The notes beneath the pieces were generated by a model. That model did not search any database. It was not told the origin of the DNA and worked only from the letters and a program-made list of their open reading frames with translations. From Streptomyces sp. 2114.4 (GTDB taxonomy: Bacteria; Actinomycetota; Actinomycetes; Streptomycetales; Streptomycetaceae): 64,000 bases of DNA. This document shows positions 1 to 7,990 of the stretch, one piece after another. Location: NCBI RefSeq assembly GCF_900187385.1, contig NZ_FYEY01000001.1:3782001-3846000 (forward strand), read 5' to 3'. Both the position numbers and the translations under genes were made by a program. How positions within the stretch are numbered: the stretch's first letter is position 1; each line of letters begins with the position of its first letter.

Positions 1-1128
1 ACGCTACGTTCACACGGATTGCCCTCCGTGCGTACGCAGACTGCCGGTACCGCTATTTTCGGCGCGCTACCTGAGCACGTGAACCTGGATACTCTGAGAT
101 CTATCACTGCATTCTTCCCCGGCATCACGGAGTGGTCGGGAATGCGGACGATCACCGAGAAGGCGAGAACCGACGAAAGCAGCCGAGGAAAGAGCGTCGC
201 GCTGCACGTTGAATCTGCGCCAAGGCAGCAGCATACCCTGCCTCACGGGCGCCAACTTGCGCTCTCTTCGCACTGGAGGCTAGAGGGCAATGCCGACAAC
301 AGATCCGTTTTTGCACCCGTATCCCTCACTTGCTCAGCTAAAAAGAATAGTGCATTTAGGGATCTACTTCGGCCCTTGATTCAGGTTCAAGATATCCTGA
401 ATATTGCTCACGGAGGATTTGTGCCCGCCCGGGGCGGGCGCGTCAAGTTTGCGACAGATGAGAATCCAGACACTCACCCGCGATTCTGGAGCACTCGAAT
501 CATGCAAGCCTCGACCGGCGTCCCAGCGCGTGAACCAATGACTAGAATCCCCTTGTTCGAGTTGGATGACATTGGAGGGATTTCTGGACTCGCCAGATGG
601 GTTAAATTTTGCGAAACGGTACCTCGAGTGCATCGAGCTCTAACCCTTAGGTACCGAGTCGGCGCTGCTGGCGTAGAAGCCAGGTTCCTGGAAGTCGCTG
701 CTGCAATTGAATATTGGGTCGCCTCTCAAGATCGGGGCGGGGTTAAATGGTCACAGGAAAAACGTCGTCCGCTGGCTCTGGCAAAACTGGTGGGAAAGGC
801 GTTCTCAGACTGGGTTGGTGACGCCGAGGACTGGGACGACATATTCGCTGGCACATACAATGCGGTCAAACATGATCCAGCCTTTGTGCCTGACCCGTAT
901 GCAATCAGCTACCTGGCAGAATCTGGGTGGATCCTTCTGCTATCGGCAATACTGAATCGCATATCCGCTAATAAAGTTCCTGGACGCATCGTGATCGGCA
1001 ATCATAGATATTCCAGCTTGGGGGGCGAGATTCGCGACCTTCTTGTTGATCCGAACGCACAGATTAAACGGCGTGAAAAGCCAAGGCGCAAAAGGAAGCG
1101 AGGCCGCTCACAGGGAAGCAGCACGTAA
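1..1128 (+). CDS. HEPN/ApeA-like protein, 5' end outside window
   Basis: The frame is open to the left edge, so the true start may lie outside; the first in-window candidate is TTG at 19. The C-terminal third looks like the helical HEPN domain of ApeA-type proteins: an amphipathic helix (RFLEVAAAIEYWV), a loop, a NAVKHDP segment where the HEPN RNase motif normally lies, then a leucine-rich closing helix (ESGWILLLSAILNRI). The Arg of the usual R-x4-6-H motif is not visible before that His, so activity is doubtful. The tail is very basic (KRREKPRRKRKRGR). Base use is clearly richer in A/T than the rest of the window, suggesting recent acquisition. ApeA proteins are known anti-phage factors; a defence role here is inference. 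Confidence 0.5.
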   Translation, partial: TLRSHGLPSVRTQTAGTAIFGALPEHVNLDTLRSITAFFPGITEWSGMRTITEKARTDESSRGKSVALHVESAPRQQHTLPHGRQLALSSHWRLEGNADNRSVFAPVSLTCSAKKNSAFRDLLRPLIQVQDILNIAHGGFVPARGGRVKFATDENPDTHPRFWSTRIMQASTGVPAREPMTRIPLFELDDIGGISGLARWVKFCETVPRVHRALTLRYRVGAAGVEARFLEVAAAIEYWVASQDRGGVKWSQEKRRPLALAKLVGKAFSDWVGDAEDWDDIFAGTYNAVKHDPAFVPDPYAISYLAESGWILLLSAILNRISANKVPGRIVIGNHRYSSLGGEIRDLLVDPNAQIKRREKPRRKRKRGRSQGSST

Positions 1129-1330
1129 CAGGAAGAGAAGAATTCGAGCTTGGAATATTGTGGCCACTTGTGGGCGCTTCCCTTTCAGCTTGACTGCTAC
1201 CGTTATCCGCAACGCAGATAATTACAACGACTCTGAGAGTGCCTCAAGAAGACCGAAGGACGGGCATTCTATCTGCCGGCCTGATCGATGAGTCGATCGA
1301 ACCTACAAGGCAGCAGACATAGGGGGATGT

Positions 1331-1564
1331 ATGCCGTACACGCCGCCTGATGCCAGGCCGTGGAAGAGGAAGAACTGGGCAGATGTTAAGCGAGTTGCGG
1401 CGCTTAAAGCAGCTCACGAAGGAGCCACTTGGATGGGAATCGCGCAAGCGGCAGGAATGCCGTACGAAAGACTCAGAGAGTTGCGCACTGAAGATACGCT
1501 ATTCAATCACCTGCTCCTGGCGGCACGAGATGCAGGGCAACGTGGCGAAGACTTCAGGTTGTAG
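1331..1564 (+). CDS. small hypothetical protein, possible HTH
   Basis: A 77-aa basic protein with a good ribosome-binding site (AGGGGG just before the ATG). Residues about 20-55 (VAALKAAHEGATWMGIAQAAGMPYERLREL) can be read as two short helices joined by a turn, as in a DNA-binding helix-turn-helix, but I do not recognise the family. It sits downstream of the HEPN-like gene on the same strand in a low-GC accessory stretch. Confidence 0.45.
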   Translation: MPYTPPDARPWKRKNWADVKRVAALKAAHEGATWMGIAQAAGMPYERLRELRTEDTLFNHLLLAARDAGQRGEDFRL

Positions 1565-2018
1565 GATCTACCCGCAGAGTCACAGGCGCCTGGGTCCGGA
1601 GTAACCGCAGAGTGCGTCGAATATCGCAGTCATGGCGGATCCCAGAGTTATCGGCAATGCAGCAAGAGTTGTTGAGGACATACGCCGATGCTTCGTGGTC
1701 GGCATGACCGGGCTCCGGTGGGCGAGATCGCGAGACATCACCGCGAGTTCAGGCGCTCGCTCATAGAAAAGCTGGCTGGTGCCGGAGAGCTAAGGCCTGT
1801 CCCATATTCCCTGGTGGATGAGCGCGCGGCATCAGATGCAGTGCACCGCAAGGCGGAGGGACGTCCGCATACTGGATGTACTGAACGTTCCGACAACGCG
1901 GCGAGGCCCCGGTCCCCTGTCGTCGCGCGCCCGGCGGGGATTACGAGACAGCTCTCAGATCGGACAGCAAGGGAGCCCAGACGCCAATTGGGGCTCCCCT
2001 GCCGTCGATGTGTCACTG
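1565..2018. other. intergenic stretch without a supported gene
   Basis: Several overlapping open frames exist here, but none has a ribosome-binding site plus family resemblance. Bases about 1780-1890 look like dispersed, possibly transposon-derived debris. No inverted ends or target duplication could be seen. Confidence 0.4.
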
Positions 2019-2366
2019 CTAGCCGAAGGCCGCCGCCGGCAGCCGAGGGCCCTCGTCGCCTCCGTCGGAAGCGGGAGGACCCGCTAGCGGCAGGCGGTGA
2101 CCGCGGCTGATCGCTACACGGCGCACGTCACGCAGGGCTTCAGTCATGTCCATCGCCAAGAGCCGGACCTCGTTTGGCTCCGCTTCCCCGTCGCCGAGGA
2201 CTTCGAGCGCGTGATCCAGGAGTTCGCCTGACATTTCCAGCTGCACCGCTTCGGTGTTGTCAGCCAGGCGGGACAGGTAACTGCCGCTGTCCTCGGTGCT
2301 CAAATAGCAGGGGTTGCCCTGGGGCCCTGACCACGGGAGGAGCCGCAGCTCGTTATGGGTCGTCAT
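2019..2366 (-). CDS. conserved hypothetical protein downstream of GntR
   Basis: A 115-aa acidic protein whose ATG overlaps the stop of the upstream GntR gene by 4 nt, so the two are probably translationally coupled. The body (LSRLADNTEAVQLEMSGELL, then LDHALEVLGDGEA) is helical and soluble, with no signal peptide or membrane segment. Small proteins of this type follow GntR regulators in Streptomyces accessory elements. I know no biochemical role; regulation together with the GntR gene is inferred from the overlap. Confidence 0.65.
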   Translation of the reverse strand: MTTHNELRLLPWSGPQGNPCYLSTEDSGSYLSRLADNTEAVQLEMSGELLDHALEVLGDGEAEPNEVRLLAMDMTEALRDVRRVAISRGHRLPLAGPPASDGGDEGPRLPAAAFG

Positions 2367-3103
2367 CCTCCGTTTGTCCTCTCGTCGGTCATGCGGTGGG
2401 TGGTGAAGAGTGCGTCGGCTCGGTCGCCGGGAAGCACCAGGAGCGCCGCCTCGACCACGCGTCCCGTGCTGTCGGCCGCCACTCGTGTGATCGCGAGAAC
2501 TGCCAGGGCCGAGCTGATTCGGAGGGTCGCCGATTCCTCTGGTGTCGGAGGACGAGCGCAGACTCGTTCCCGGACCTCGGCCAGGGGCGGGCGGAGCTCT
2601 GCCAGCTTTGCCTCAACGCTCTTGCAGCAGTGCGATTCGGTGGGGACGTCGGTCGGCGACAGGTCGCGAGGGACGTAGATGCGAGCGAGGCTGTGAGGTG
2701 ACTTCCTCTCGTGGCTGAGGCAGAGGAATTCGGTAAGTGGGCTGTTTGCCGACACCCCTAGCAGGCCAATCAGTTGACCGTGCGCCTGGAGGTCGGTGGT
2801 GCGAATGCTGACGCGTAACGCCGACTCGGGCGAGGGCTCCGTCCTGAGCGTGCAAGCACCGCCGACGTACGTGCTTCTGCGGCGGGGGTAGCGGACGAAG
2901 TTGCCTTTGCCGTGGATCTTCTCGACGAGCCCTTCACCCTGGAGGACCGCGAGGGCGCTCCTTAGCGTCGGCGTGCTGACCGCGTAGCGGGACGCGAGCT
3001 GGGCCTCGGACGGGAGGCGTTCGCCGGCCTCGATCCGGCCGGTCGAGATCTTGTTCCGGATGTCATCGGCGATGACGTGACGGCGAGAGGGCACGGACTG
3101 CAT
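2363..3103 (-). CDS. GntR-family transcriptional regulator (UTRA type)
   Basis: 246 aa. An N-terminal winged helix of the GntR type (residues about 5-70: IADDIRNKISTGRIEAGERL, SEAQLASRYAVSTPTLRSAL, then EGLVEKIHGKGNFVRYP) is followed by a UTRA-like ligand domain. The start at 3103 (MQSVPSRRH) fits the family; longer frames upstream would add an unrelated Cys-rich tail. It is the first of a coupled pair with the 115-aa gene and lies 10 nt after the preceding 70-aa gene. In pSAM2-like elements GntR regulators of this kind (KorSA/TraR) control replication and transfer genes; that role here is inference. Confidence 0.85.
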   Translation of the reverse strand: MQSVPSRRHVIADDIRNKISTGRIEAGERLPSEAQLASRYAVSTPTLRSALAVLQGEGLVEKIHGKGNFVRYPRRRSTYVGGACTLRTEPSPESALRVSIRTTDLQAHGQLIGLLGVSANSPLTEFLCLSHERKSPHSLARIYVPRDLSPTDVPTESHCCKSVEAKLAELRPPLAEVRERVCARPPTPEESATLRISSALAVLAITRVAADSTGRVVEAALLVLPGDRADALFTTHRMTDERTNGG

Positions 3104-3113
3104 CACCACCTTC

Positions 3114-3326
3114 TCAGCGTTCGCAGGGCCACGAGCCGAGTGCGCGAAGCATGGTGAGCAGTTCGCCCGACTCGAAGCACAGACGCTTCGCTCCACCGGA
3201 CAGCTGGAGGAGGTCGGTCACGCGACACGGTTGACCGCCGATCTGGATGATGTCGCCGCGCTGCACGCTCGCGGAGGTGATGTCGACAGGACCGGCCATT
3301 GCATCGCCCGGTGTCCAGCCTTTCAC
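3114..3326 (-). CDS. small conserved hypothetical protein
   Basis: A 70-aa protein (VQRGDIIQIGGQPCRVTDL, then LSGGAKRLCFESGELLTML). The pattern of short beta strands around GDxIxIGGQPxRVxDL suggests a small beta-barrel. The start overlaps the stop of the 68-aa gene before it by 4 nt and the gene ends 10 nt before the GntR gene, so all four genes (3529 to 2019) probably form one transcript. Function unknown. Confidence 0.65.
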   Translation of the reverse strand: MKGWTPGDAMAGPVDITSASVQRGDIIQIGGQPCRVTDLLQLSGGAKRLCFESGELLTMLRALGSWPCER

Positions 3327-3529
3327 TGGGGCGCCTCCGTCCGGCCATTACGGTTGGCGGCCACCGTGTGGCAGGCGCAAGCGCACGCCTCGTAGACGAC
3401 GGGGACGCCGATCGGTGCGGCAGCGGGGGAAGACTGCGCGCACTCATAGTGCGTACCGATCCGGCAGGAACTCGACCGGTAGGGAACGGCCTTCGTGTGG
3501 GGCACGCGAAGCTGCTGGCGAGGAGGCAT
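3323..3529 (-). CDS. small Cys-rich hypothetical protein
   Basis: A 68-aa protein starting at an ATG preceded by GGAGG at 8-9 nt. A longer open frame exists upstream, but this start has the ribosome-binding site. It has CxxGTHYECAQS and YEACACACH segments, giving five Cys and two His that could bind zinc. It overlaps the 70-aa gene by 4 nt. Proteins with this GTHYECAQSSPAAAPI core recur next to GntR genes in Streptomyces (from memory). Role unknown. Confidence 0.6.
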   Translation of the reverse strand: MPPRQQLRVPHTKAVPYRSSSCRIGTHYECAQSSPAAAPIGVPVVYEACACACHTVAANRNGRTEAPQ

Positions 3530-3693
3530 CAAAGGGCCTCCGCCATCGCGAGCCAGGTGTGCGCAAAGCGTTCGCGAGGCGCGATGGGCGGCCCCACGGG
3601 CATCGGGGAACGGTGGCGCCGGCTCATCGGGACGCACCGCCCATCGGTGGGCGAGACGGCACGGCAGATACGGTTGAACACGCTGATCAGCTC

Positions 3694-3999
3694 CTATCGC
3701 TGATGGCCAGGCCCCCGGACATCGCCCGTCGCGGGGGCCGTTGTGCGTACGGCGGCCCATAAGGTGCGGCTGTTCAAGCTGTTGGCGAGGAGCCCGAATC
3801 GGTCGGCCTCCGCTACGGCTTCCAAGACCTCCCGCCATGAGTCGGCGGAGAGCGATTCCGGTACCTCCGCTTCGATCGACGTGAGTTCGCGGTGCTGCTC
3901 CACGCGTGGGGTGAGGCCGGCGGCGGACAACCGGGCTGCGATGTCTCCGGCTCTTAACTCCGAAGCAGGCACAGGGCAGCCTCCGTCACTGGCGATCAC
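3694..3999 (-). CDS. hypothetical protein divergent from GntR
   Basis: A 101-aa acidic protein with a GTG start at 3999, transcribed away from the GntR gene at 4051. Residues 10-90 (ASELRAGDIAARLSAAGL through SWREVLEAVAEADRFGLL) look like a compact soluble alpha/beta fold. Its promoter must lie in the short divergent region that carries the doubled CTAGT operator, so it is likely controlled by that GntR. Family not recognised beyond its frequent occurrence in Streptomyces accessory DNA. Confidence 0.6.
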   Translation of the reverse strand: MIASDGGCPVPASELRAGDIAARLSAAGLTPRVEQHRELTSIEAEVPESLSADSWREVLEAVAEADRFGLLANSLNSRTLWAAVRTTAPATGDVRGPGHQR

Positions 4000-4010
4000 T
4001 TGGAGTGAAG

Positions 4011-4041
4011 CTAGTTAACTAGATTAGAGCTAGTGGACTAG
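4011..4041. promoter_or_regulatory. doubled CTAGTnnACTAG operator
   Basis: CTAGTTAACTAG (4011-4022) is a perfect 12-bp palindrome; 19 bp further lies CTAGTGGACTAG (4030-4041) with the same arms. They sit between the divergent starts at 3999 and 4051, immediately before the GntR gene. The GntR protein is the obvious candidate binder (autoregulation); that is inference. Confidence 0.7.
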
Positions 4042-4050
4042 ATTTTCCAT

Positions 4051-4806
4051 ATGCCTGAGCAGCCGCCGTATCTCCGCATCGCTGACGAGCTCCGGCGACG
4101 CATCGCGGAGCATGAGTGGACGCCGGGAGACCGGCTCCCGTCACGCGCCCAGATCGCCCAGGAAAGCGGCGTCGGCGAGAACGTGATCCGCCGGGCTCAA
4201 GAGCTACTGATCTCTCAGGGAGTGCTGGAAGGCCACGCAGGATCAGGCACGTACGTCGCCGCTCCTCGTCAGCGCGTACGCATGGTCCGCTCCTCGGCAC
4301 GCGAGCAGCCCAACGGCTCCCCGTTCCGCGCGGACATGAAGGCCCTGGGCAAGCAAGGGGATTGGGAAAGTCGGACCGAGGCGAAGGTCCCGGCACCGGC
4401 TGAGATCGCGTCGCGCCTCGGTCTCGACGAGGGCGACCTGTGCGTTCGCACCGTGTACGAGTTCCTGGCCGACGGGAAGCCGGTGCAGCTGTCGACGAGC
4501 TGGGAGCCGTACGACCTCACGGGCGGCACGCTCGTCGTTCTCCCGGAGGGTGGGCCACACGCCGGGGCGGGCGTGGTGAACCGCATGGCCGAGATCGGCA
4601 TCACGATCAGCCACGCCGTGGAGCAGCCGGAGCCCCGGCCGGCGAATGCCGAGGAGGCGTCGCTCCTCGGCATCCAGAAAGCCAGCCTCGTCACACACAT
4701 CCGGCGGACGTATTACAGCGACGGGGGACGGCCCGTGGAGACAGCGGACATCGTCGTCCCCGCTGCTCTGTGCGAGATCGTCTACGAGATCCCTCTCAGT
4801 CGCTAG
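4051..4806 (+). CDS. GntR-family transcriptional regulator (UTRA domain)
   Basis: 251 aa. The GntR winged helix spans residues about 5-72 (YLRIADELRRRIAEHEWTPG, DRLPSRAQIAQESGVGENVI, then GVLEGHAGSGTYV); the UTRA effector domain follows (residues about 90-245), with the typical RTVYEFLADGKPVQLSTSWEPYDL segment and a closing PVETADIVVP strand. The effector is unknown. The gene is preceded by the doubled palindromic operator. It resembles the KorSA/TraR repressors of Streptomyces integrative elements, in keeping with the tRNA-derived att repeats downstream. Confidence 0.88.
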   Translation: MPEQPPYLRIADELRRRIAEHEWTPGDRLPSRAQIAQESGVGENVIRRAQELLISQGVLEGHAGSGTYVAAPRQRVRMVRSSAREQPNGSPFRADMKALGKQGDWESRTEAKVPAPAEIASRLGLDEGDLCVRTVYEFLADGKPVQLSTSWEPYDLTGGTLVVLPEGGPHAGAGVVNRMAEIGITISHAVEQPEPRPANAEEASLLGIQKASLVTHIRRTYYSDGGRPVETADIVVPAALCEIVYEIPLSR

Positions 4807-5049
4807 GGGGCTGGGCGCTCGGCGCCCGATATTGCCGCACGTCCAGGGGCCTGTCCGATGGGTCGCGCGACTTACGGGCGCCCCTCGGCGAAGCTGACCG
4901 TTGGGTGGTCGCCGGGATGACGCGGTAGCAGGGGCGCTCCGCGGCCCCTCCAAGTCGCGGCCCTGTTCGAGTCTCTGACTATGCTGACCGCTGCGCGGTG
5001 GGTGCGAGGCGGTTGCGCCACTCCGGTTGCTCTTGGGAGAGGTGTGGGT

Positions 5050-5286
5050 GTGGCCAAGCCGGTACGTGCGGCTGTCGGGAAGGTGTGGATCAAGTGCACT
5101 TTCTGTCAGGGCGATCTGTTTCGGGACCGTGAGGTGAAGCTCAACAGCTCCGGCATGGAGGTCATGGGCTTCGGCTGGGCGAACGAGTCGGCGACCGGGC
5201 TGATCTGCTGGAGCTGCGGCTATGTGCACCTGTTCGTGAACAGAGACCTCGAACTGTACAAAGTGAAGAAAGAAGACAAGGGCTGA
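5050..5286 (+). CDS. small zinc-ribbon protein
   Basis: 78 aa from the GTG at 5050, chosen because GGGAGAGG lies 7 nt upstream; an upstream ATG at 4981 has no such site. Two CxxC knuckles (KCTFCQGD and CWSCGYV), about 35 residues apart, form a likely zinc ribbon, with a basic C-terminus (KVKKEDKG). The spacing suits a structural zinc site. It is the last intact gene before the tRNA-derived att repeat. Function unknown; nucleic-acid binding is only a guess. Confidence 0.6.
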   Translation: MAKPVRAAVGKVWIKCTFCQGDLFRDREVKLNSSGMEVMGFGWANESATGLICWSCGYVHLFVNRDLELYKVKKEDKG

Positions 5287-5376
5287 TGTAAGTCCCGCTC
5301 GCAGGTGGTCGGCGAGCGCAGGCCCTCCATAGGAGCTGTCCGGTGGGTCATGGGGTGACTCACCGGAGACGCCCCA

Positions 5377-5396
5377 GCGCACCAGAAGCGCACCAG
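5377..5396. repeat. paired GCGCACCAG direct repeat near att
   Basis: GCGCACCAG occurs at 5377-5385 and 5388-5396, one helical turn (11 bp) apart, 107 bp before the att repeat. Such spacing suits integrase or excisionase arm sites; binding is inference. Confidence 0.4.
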
Positions 5397-5502
5397 TTGG
5401 GGCGGAGAACCACGGTCAACAGGGGTTCGACCCGAGGGTTCCCAGCAGTGCCGCAGCGAGCCCTTTCACCTGGTCAGCGCGCATAAGTGCGGCAAACGGC
5501 CG

Positions 5503-5550
5503 GTGATTCCCAAGCTCAGAGCGCGGGTTCGATTCCCGTCACCCGCTCCA
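5503..5550. repeat. att site: 3' half of tRNA-Gly(CCC), copy 1
   Basis: 48 bp identical to 6870-6917. It runs from the anticodon loop (TTCCCAA, then GCTCA) through the T-arm GCGGGTTCGATTCCCGT to CACCCGC-T-CCA. The 5' half of the tRNA is absent, so this is an integration scar, not a functional tRNA. Tyrosine integrases of actinomycete elements typically recombine in this part of tRNA genes. Confidence 0.85.
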
Positions 5551-5557
5551 CAGACGA

Positions 5558-5594
5558 AGGCCCAGTTCAGGGAGGTAACTCCCCGACTGGGCCT
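5558..5594. terminator. hairpin after att copy 1
   Basis: AGGCCCAGT (5558-5566) pairs with ACTGGGCCT (5586-5594). It follows the tRNA 3' end by a few bases, like the natural tRNA terminator, and it lies just past the end of the converging integrase remnant. Confidence 0.65.
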
Positions 5595-5631
5595 CTGTGT
5601 TGTCTAGACCGGGCTGAGCGCTTCGTGCCCG

Positions 5632-5874
5632 CTACGTGCCCGATCGATCCTGATCCGGTCCAGCCTCCGGCTTCTGCCGCGCAGCCCGCACCATGGCGTC
5701 CAGGCCGCTGGCAACCTCCTTCTGCCGGTCCAGATTCGAGTGCTGATAGAAGAGCGCGGCCTTCTCGGAGGACTGCCCCGCCCGCACCATCGTGTCCTTG
5801 AGCGTCGCACCCGATCGCGTGGTCAGCGTGTGGCCGGTGTGACGGAGATCGTAGAAGCGGAAGTCCTCCGGCAG
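5632..5874 (-). pseudogene. tyrosine recombinase (integrase) C-terminal remnant
   Basis: About 80 codons ending at 5632 encode the C-terminal catalytic part of an AICE-type integrase: FYDLRHTGHTL (catalytic Arg box, with Tyr where His is usual), then RAGQSSEKAALFYQHS with the nucleophile Tyr of YQH, then a basic tail. Upstream the frame loses similarity, so the N-terminal arm-binding domain and the first catalytic Arg are gone. The gene reads toward the adjacent att copy, the usual place of int in these elements. Confidence 0.75.
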
Positions 5875-6458
5875 GGCCGAGCGCTCAGGGCATGCAGGCC
5901 GGCATGGGCGAGCCGGCGTACCGCCACCGCCACGGATGCGGACGCGTAAGCGGACCGGCCCCTGATTCGCGGCTGAGGAGGAGCTCTCTGCTGCCGCGAT
6001 GTGGCCGAGCCCGTCATGGACGCTCCGCCAGGTCGCCCTCCGTCGTGGCAAACGCAGGATGTTCGCGCAGACGAAATGGCGGCAACGCCATGGCGAGCAA
6101 TTTTCGGCCATCCTTTGGCACAAGGAGGCGCAAGTTCCTACGAGTTCCTGCAATTAACTGCTAGTTCCGCATGGAGTGTCGTACCAGACAGGTGAATTGA
6201 TGAAGGTGTTCTTCTCACCTGCGCAGAGGACATGAGTGCAGGTGGAGGCCCTGATGCCATGTCCGCTTAACCTAGTGCCGCGACCCTCGAAAACTGTCAC
6301 GCAAATGCGGTGAACGGATAGCACCTGAACCCTATCCGAATGCCACCCAAGGGCAATTGAGCATGGGCCACCCTTGCCTGAACAGAAAGAAGCCCACCAT
6401 GCGGCACCGGCTTCCAGGCGAGGCGCGGCATGGTGGACGAACCTATGGAGGCTCAATC
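5875..6458. other. gene-poor interior of the decayed element
   Basis: No frame here has both a ribosome-binding site and recognisable similarity. It is probably what remains after internal deletion of the element bounded by the two att copies. Confidence 0.4.
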
Positions 6459-6656
6459 ATGAGTGTGCTCTATGCTCTGGGCAGTCTGTCAAACCTTGGC
6501 TCCCGGCCTTGGGTCGTCGCAGTAATCCTGATCTTGGTGATCACCTGGAGCCCGGTCGCCCAGGTGGCCAACGCCTATGCAAACGCCGTAGCCCTGGCGA
6601 CTCTGGTCGGTGCCGGTTGCGGTACAGCAGCGAAGTACCGCAGCAGCCGTGAATAA
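6459..6656 (+). CDS. small membrane protein
   Basis: 65 aa from an ATG with GGAGG 7 nt upstream. Residues about 17-38 (WVVAVILILVITWSPVAQVA) form a membrane helix and residues 42-56 (AVALATLVGAGCG) a second, weaker one; the tail is basic (AAKYRSSRE). It lies inside the att-bounded remnant. Small double-helix proteins of this sort occur among Streptomyces element genes, for example Spd-like spread proteins, but no specific match is claimed. Confidence 0.5.
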   Translation: MSVLYALGSLSNLGSRPWVVAVILILVITWSPVAQVANAYANAVALATLVGAGCGTAAKYRSSRE

Positions 6657-6869
6657 CCCGCGGTCACCTACAAAGGCAGGCATCTAGCCTGTATGACCGC
6701 CGCTGACCGGTCCAGCTAGAGCTACGGATCCGAAGGTGCACACGTGCCCGTTGCGTGCCCGAACACCCGGTGACTCACGGGGAATTCGGGTACGTGACGG
6801 GACCGCCAAGCAGGCCACCCGAAGGGTCATCGCAGCAGGTCAGAGCCCAGATCGCCGTTCAATCACCCC

Positions 6870-6917
6870 GTGATTCCCAAGCTCAGAGCGCGGGTTCGAT
6901 TCCCGTCACCCGCTCCA
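6870..6917. repeat. att site: 3' half of tRNA-Gly(CCC), copy 2
   Basis: Exact 48-bp duplicate of 5503-5550. Here too the preceding bases do not form the 5' half of a tRNA. The intact tRNA-Gly gene should therefore lie outside the window, probably to the left. The 1.37-kb interval between the copies is a shrunken element. Confidence 0.85.
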
Positions 6918-6923
6918 TGCATG

Positions 6924-6948
6924 AGCCCCAGGTCAGCGGCCTGGGGCT
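6924..6948. terminator. hairpin after att copy 2
   Basis: AGCCCCAGG (6924-6932) pairs with CCTGGGGCT (6940-6948), then TGGTTATT. It is probably the original terminator of the tRNA locus on the chromosome side. Confidence 0.65.
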
Positions 6949-7178
6949 TGGTTATTGCCCGACCATCTTTTGGGCCGCGTGCCATTCGTGGGCCATAACG
7001 GACCGATTAACGCGCGGAGTTGGCATCCACAAGACCCTCCTGAGCGATTCGATCGTCCGCCATCTCGAGTCGCGAGACGTAACTCTTGTGGCCCCTCGGG
7101 GACGGCATCCGCGGGCTTGCCCGGCGACTCCTCTTGCCCCTGCCGCCCAGTAGCCGGACGCCGTGGCGCAGCGGGCAC

Positions 7179-7706
7179 CTATGGGTGGTAGGGGGCGCGG
7201 GCGCGCGTCAGGTCGGCATGCCCGGCCTCCGGGTGGGCGCGACGGGTGCCGGTGTCGATGAGGATCTGCTCCGCCTGGGTGACGTTGCCGGCCTCGACGG
7301 CTCTGGCCATCGCGGCGCGGGCTGCTTCAGGTGTCGTGTGCGGCGGGACCACCAGCAGGGAGAAGTAGTCCTGGTCGCCTCGGGTGATGAGGACGGTGTC
7401 GTCACCGATCGGGAAGGAATCGATGTGCACGACCCGGTCGTCGATGACCAGACATGTCGGCAGCTCTTCCCAGGCAGCGGTGTCCAGGCCGACGCGCAGG
7501 ACGGGGCCGAGATGCGCGGTCAGCGCGGCGATCAGACCGGGGAGCTCGGCGCCGATGTCGCGAGAACGCGGCCACCACGCACCGTCGAGAACTTGCTCGC
7601 GGGTTTGCGTGGTCACCAGCCGCAAGAGGCCCGTCCCGGGCCTGACTGCCTGGTGGACGGCGTCCGGCAGAACCTGCGGGACGCGGGGAGTGTCGGAGTC
7701 GGCCAT
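7179..7706 (-). CDS. DUF5994 family protein
   Basis: 175 aa. The family signature LLDGAWWPRSRD appears here as VLDGAWWPRSRDIGAELPGL, followed by strand-rich segments (CLVIDDRVVHIDSFPIGDD and DYFSLLVVPPHTTPEAARAA). No signal or membrane segment. A paralogue lies 285 bp away on the other strand, so the two share a divergent regulatory region. DUF5994 proteins are common in Streptomyces, but I know of no established function. Confidence 0.8.
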   Translation of the reverse strand: MADSDTPRVPQVLPDAVHQAVRPGTGLLRLVTTQTREQVLDGAWWPRSRDIGAELPGLIAALTAHLGPVLRVGLDTAAWEELPTCLVIDDRVVHIDSFPIGDDTVLITRGDQDYFSLLVVPPHTTPEAARAAMARAVEAGNVTQAEQILIDTGTRRAHPEAGHADLTRARAPYHP

Positions 7707-7831
7707 GTGTGTTCGCCCGCCTTCCGGGGCGGTGCGTCCGCCCGGCGACGTGACCTCGTCACTTCACCGTACTCCGCGTGCCGGGGCAAACGCGGGCGCG
7801 CCGCACGGCGGCGGAGCCAGACCCGCGTTCG

Positions 7832-7847
7832 CCAGGAAAGTTCCTGG
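7832..7847. promoter_or_regulatory. dyad between the two DUF5994 genes
   Basis: CCAGGAA-AG-TTCCTGG, perfect 7-bp arms around a 2-bp centre, in the 284-bp divergent region between starts at 7706 and 7991. Candidate operator; no regulator is adjacent. Confidence 0.4.
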
Positions 7848-7990
7848 TCACACGCGCCTTCACGGACGGCTGGCTGGAGTAGAGTGAAGAGACCGGGAGT
7901 ACTTCGCACACCGACTCCCACGCCGGTGTCGTTCCCGGTGAGCAACAACACCGGGACGTCGACGACGAGCCCCGGGGACTGGTCCGCGCC

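Noticed and set aside
1780..1890. Insertion sequence
   Set aside because: Looks like dispersed debris, but no terminal inverted repeats, transposase or target duplication can be seen.
5487..5550. Complete tRNA-Gly gene
   Set aside because: Only the 3' half is present; upstream bases cannot pair as D-arm or acceptor.
6860..6917. Complete tRNA-Gly gene at the second copy
   Set aside because: Same: no 5' acceptor strand or D-arm, so it is an att scar.
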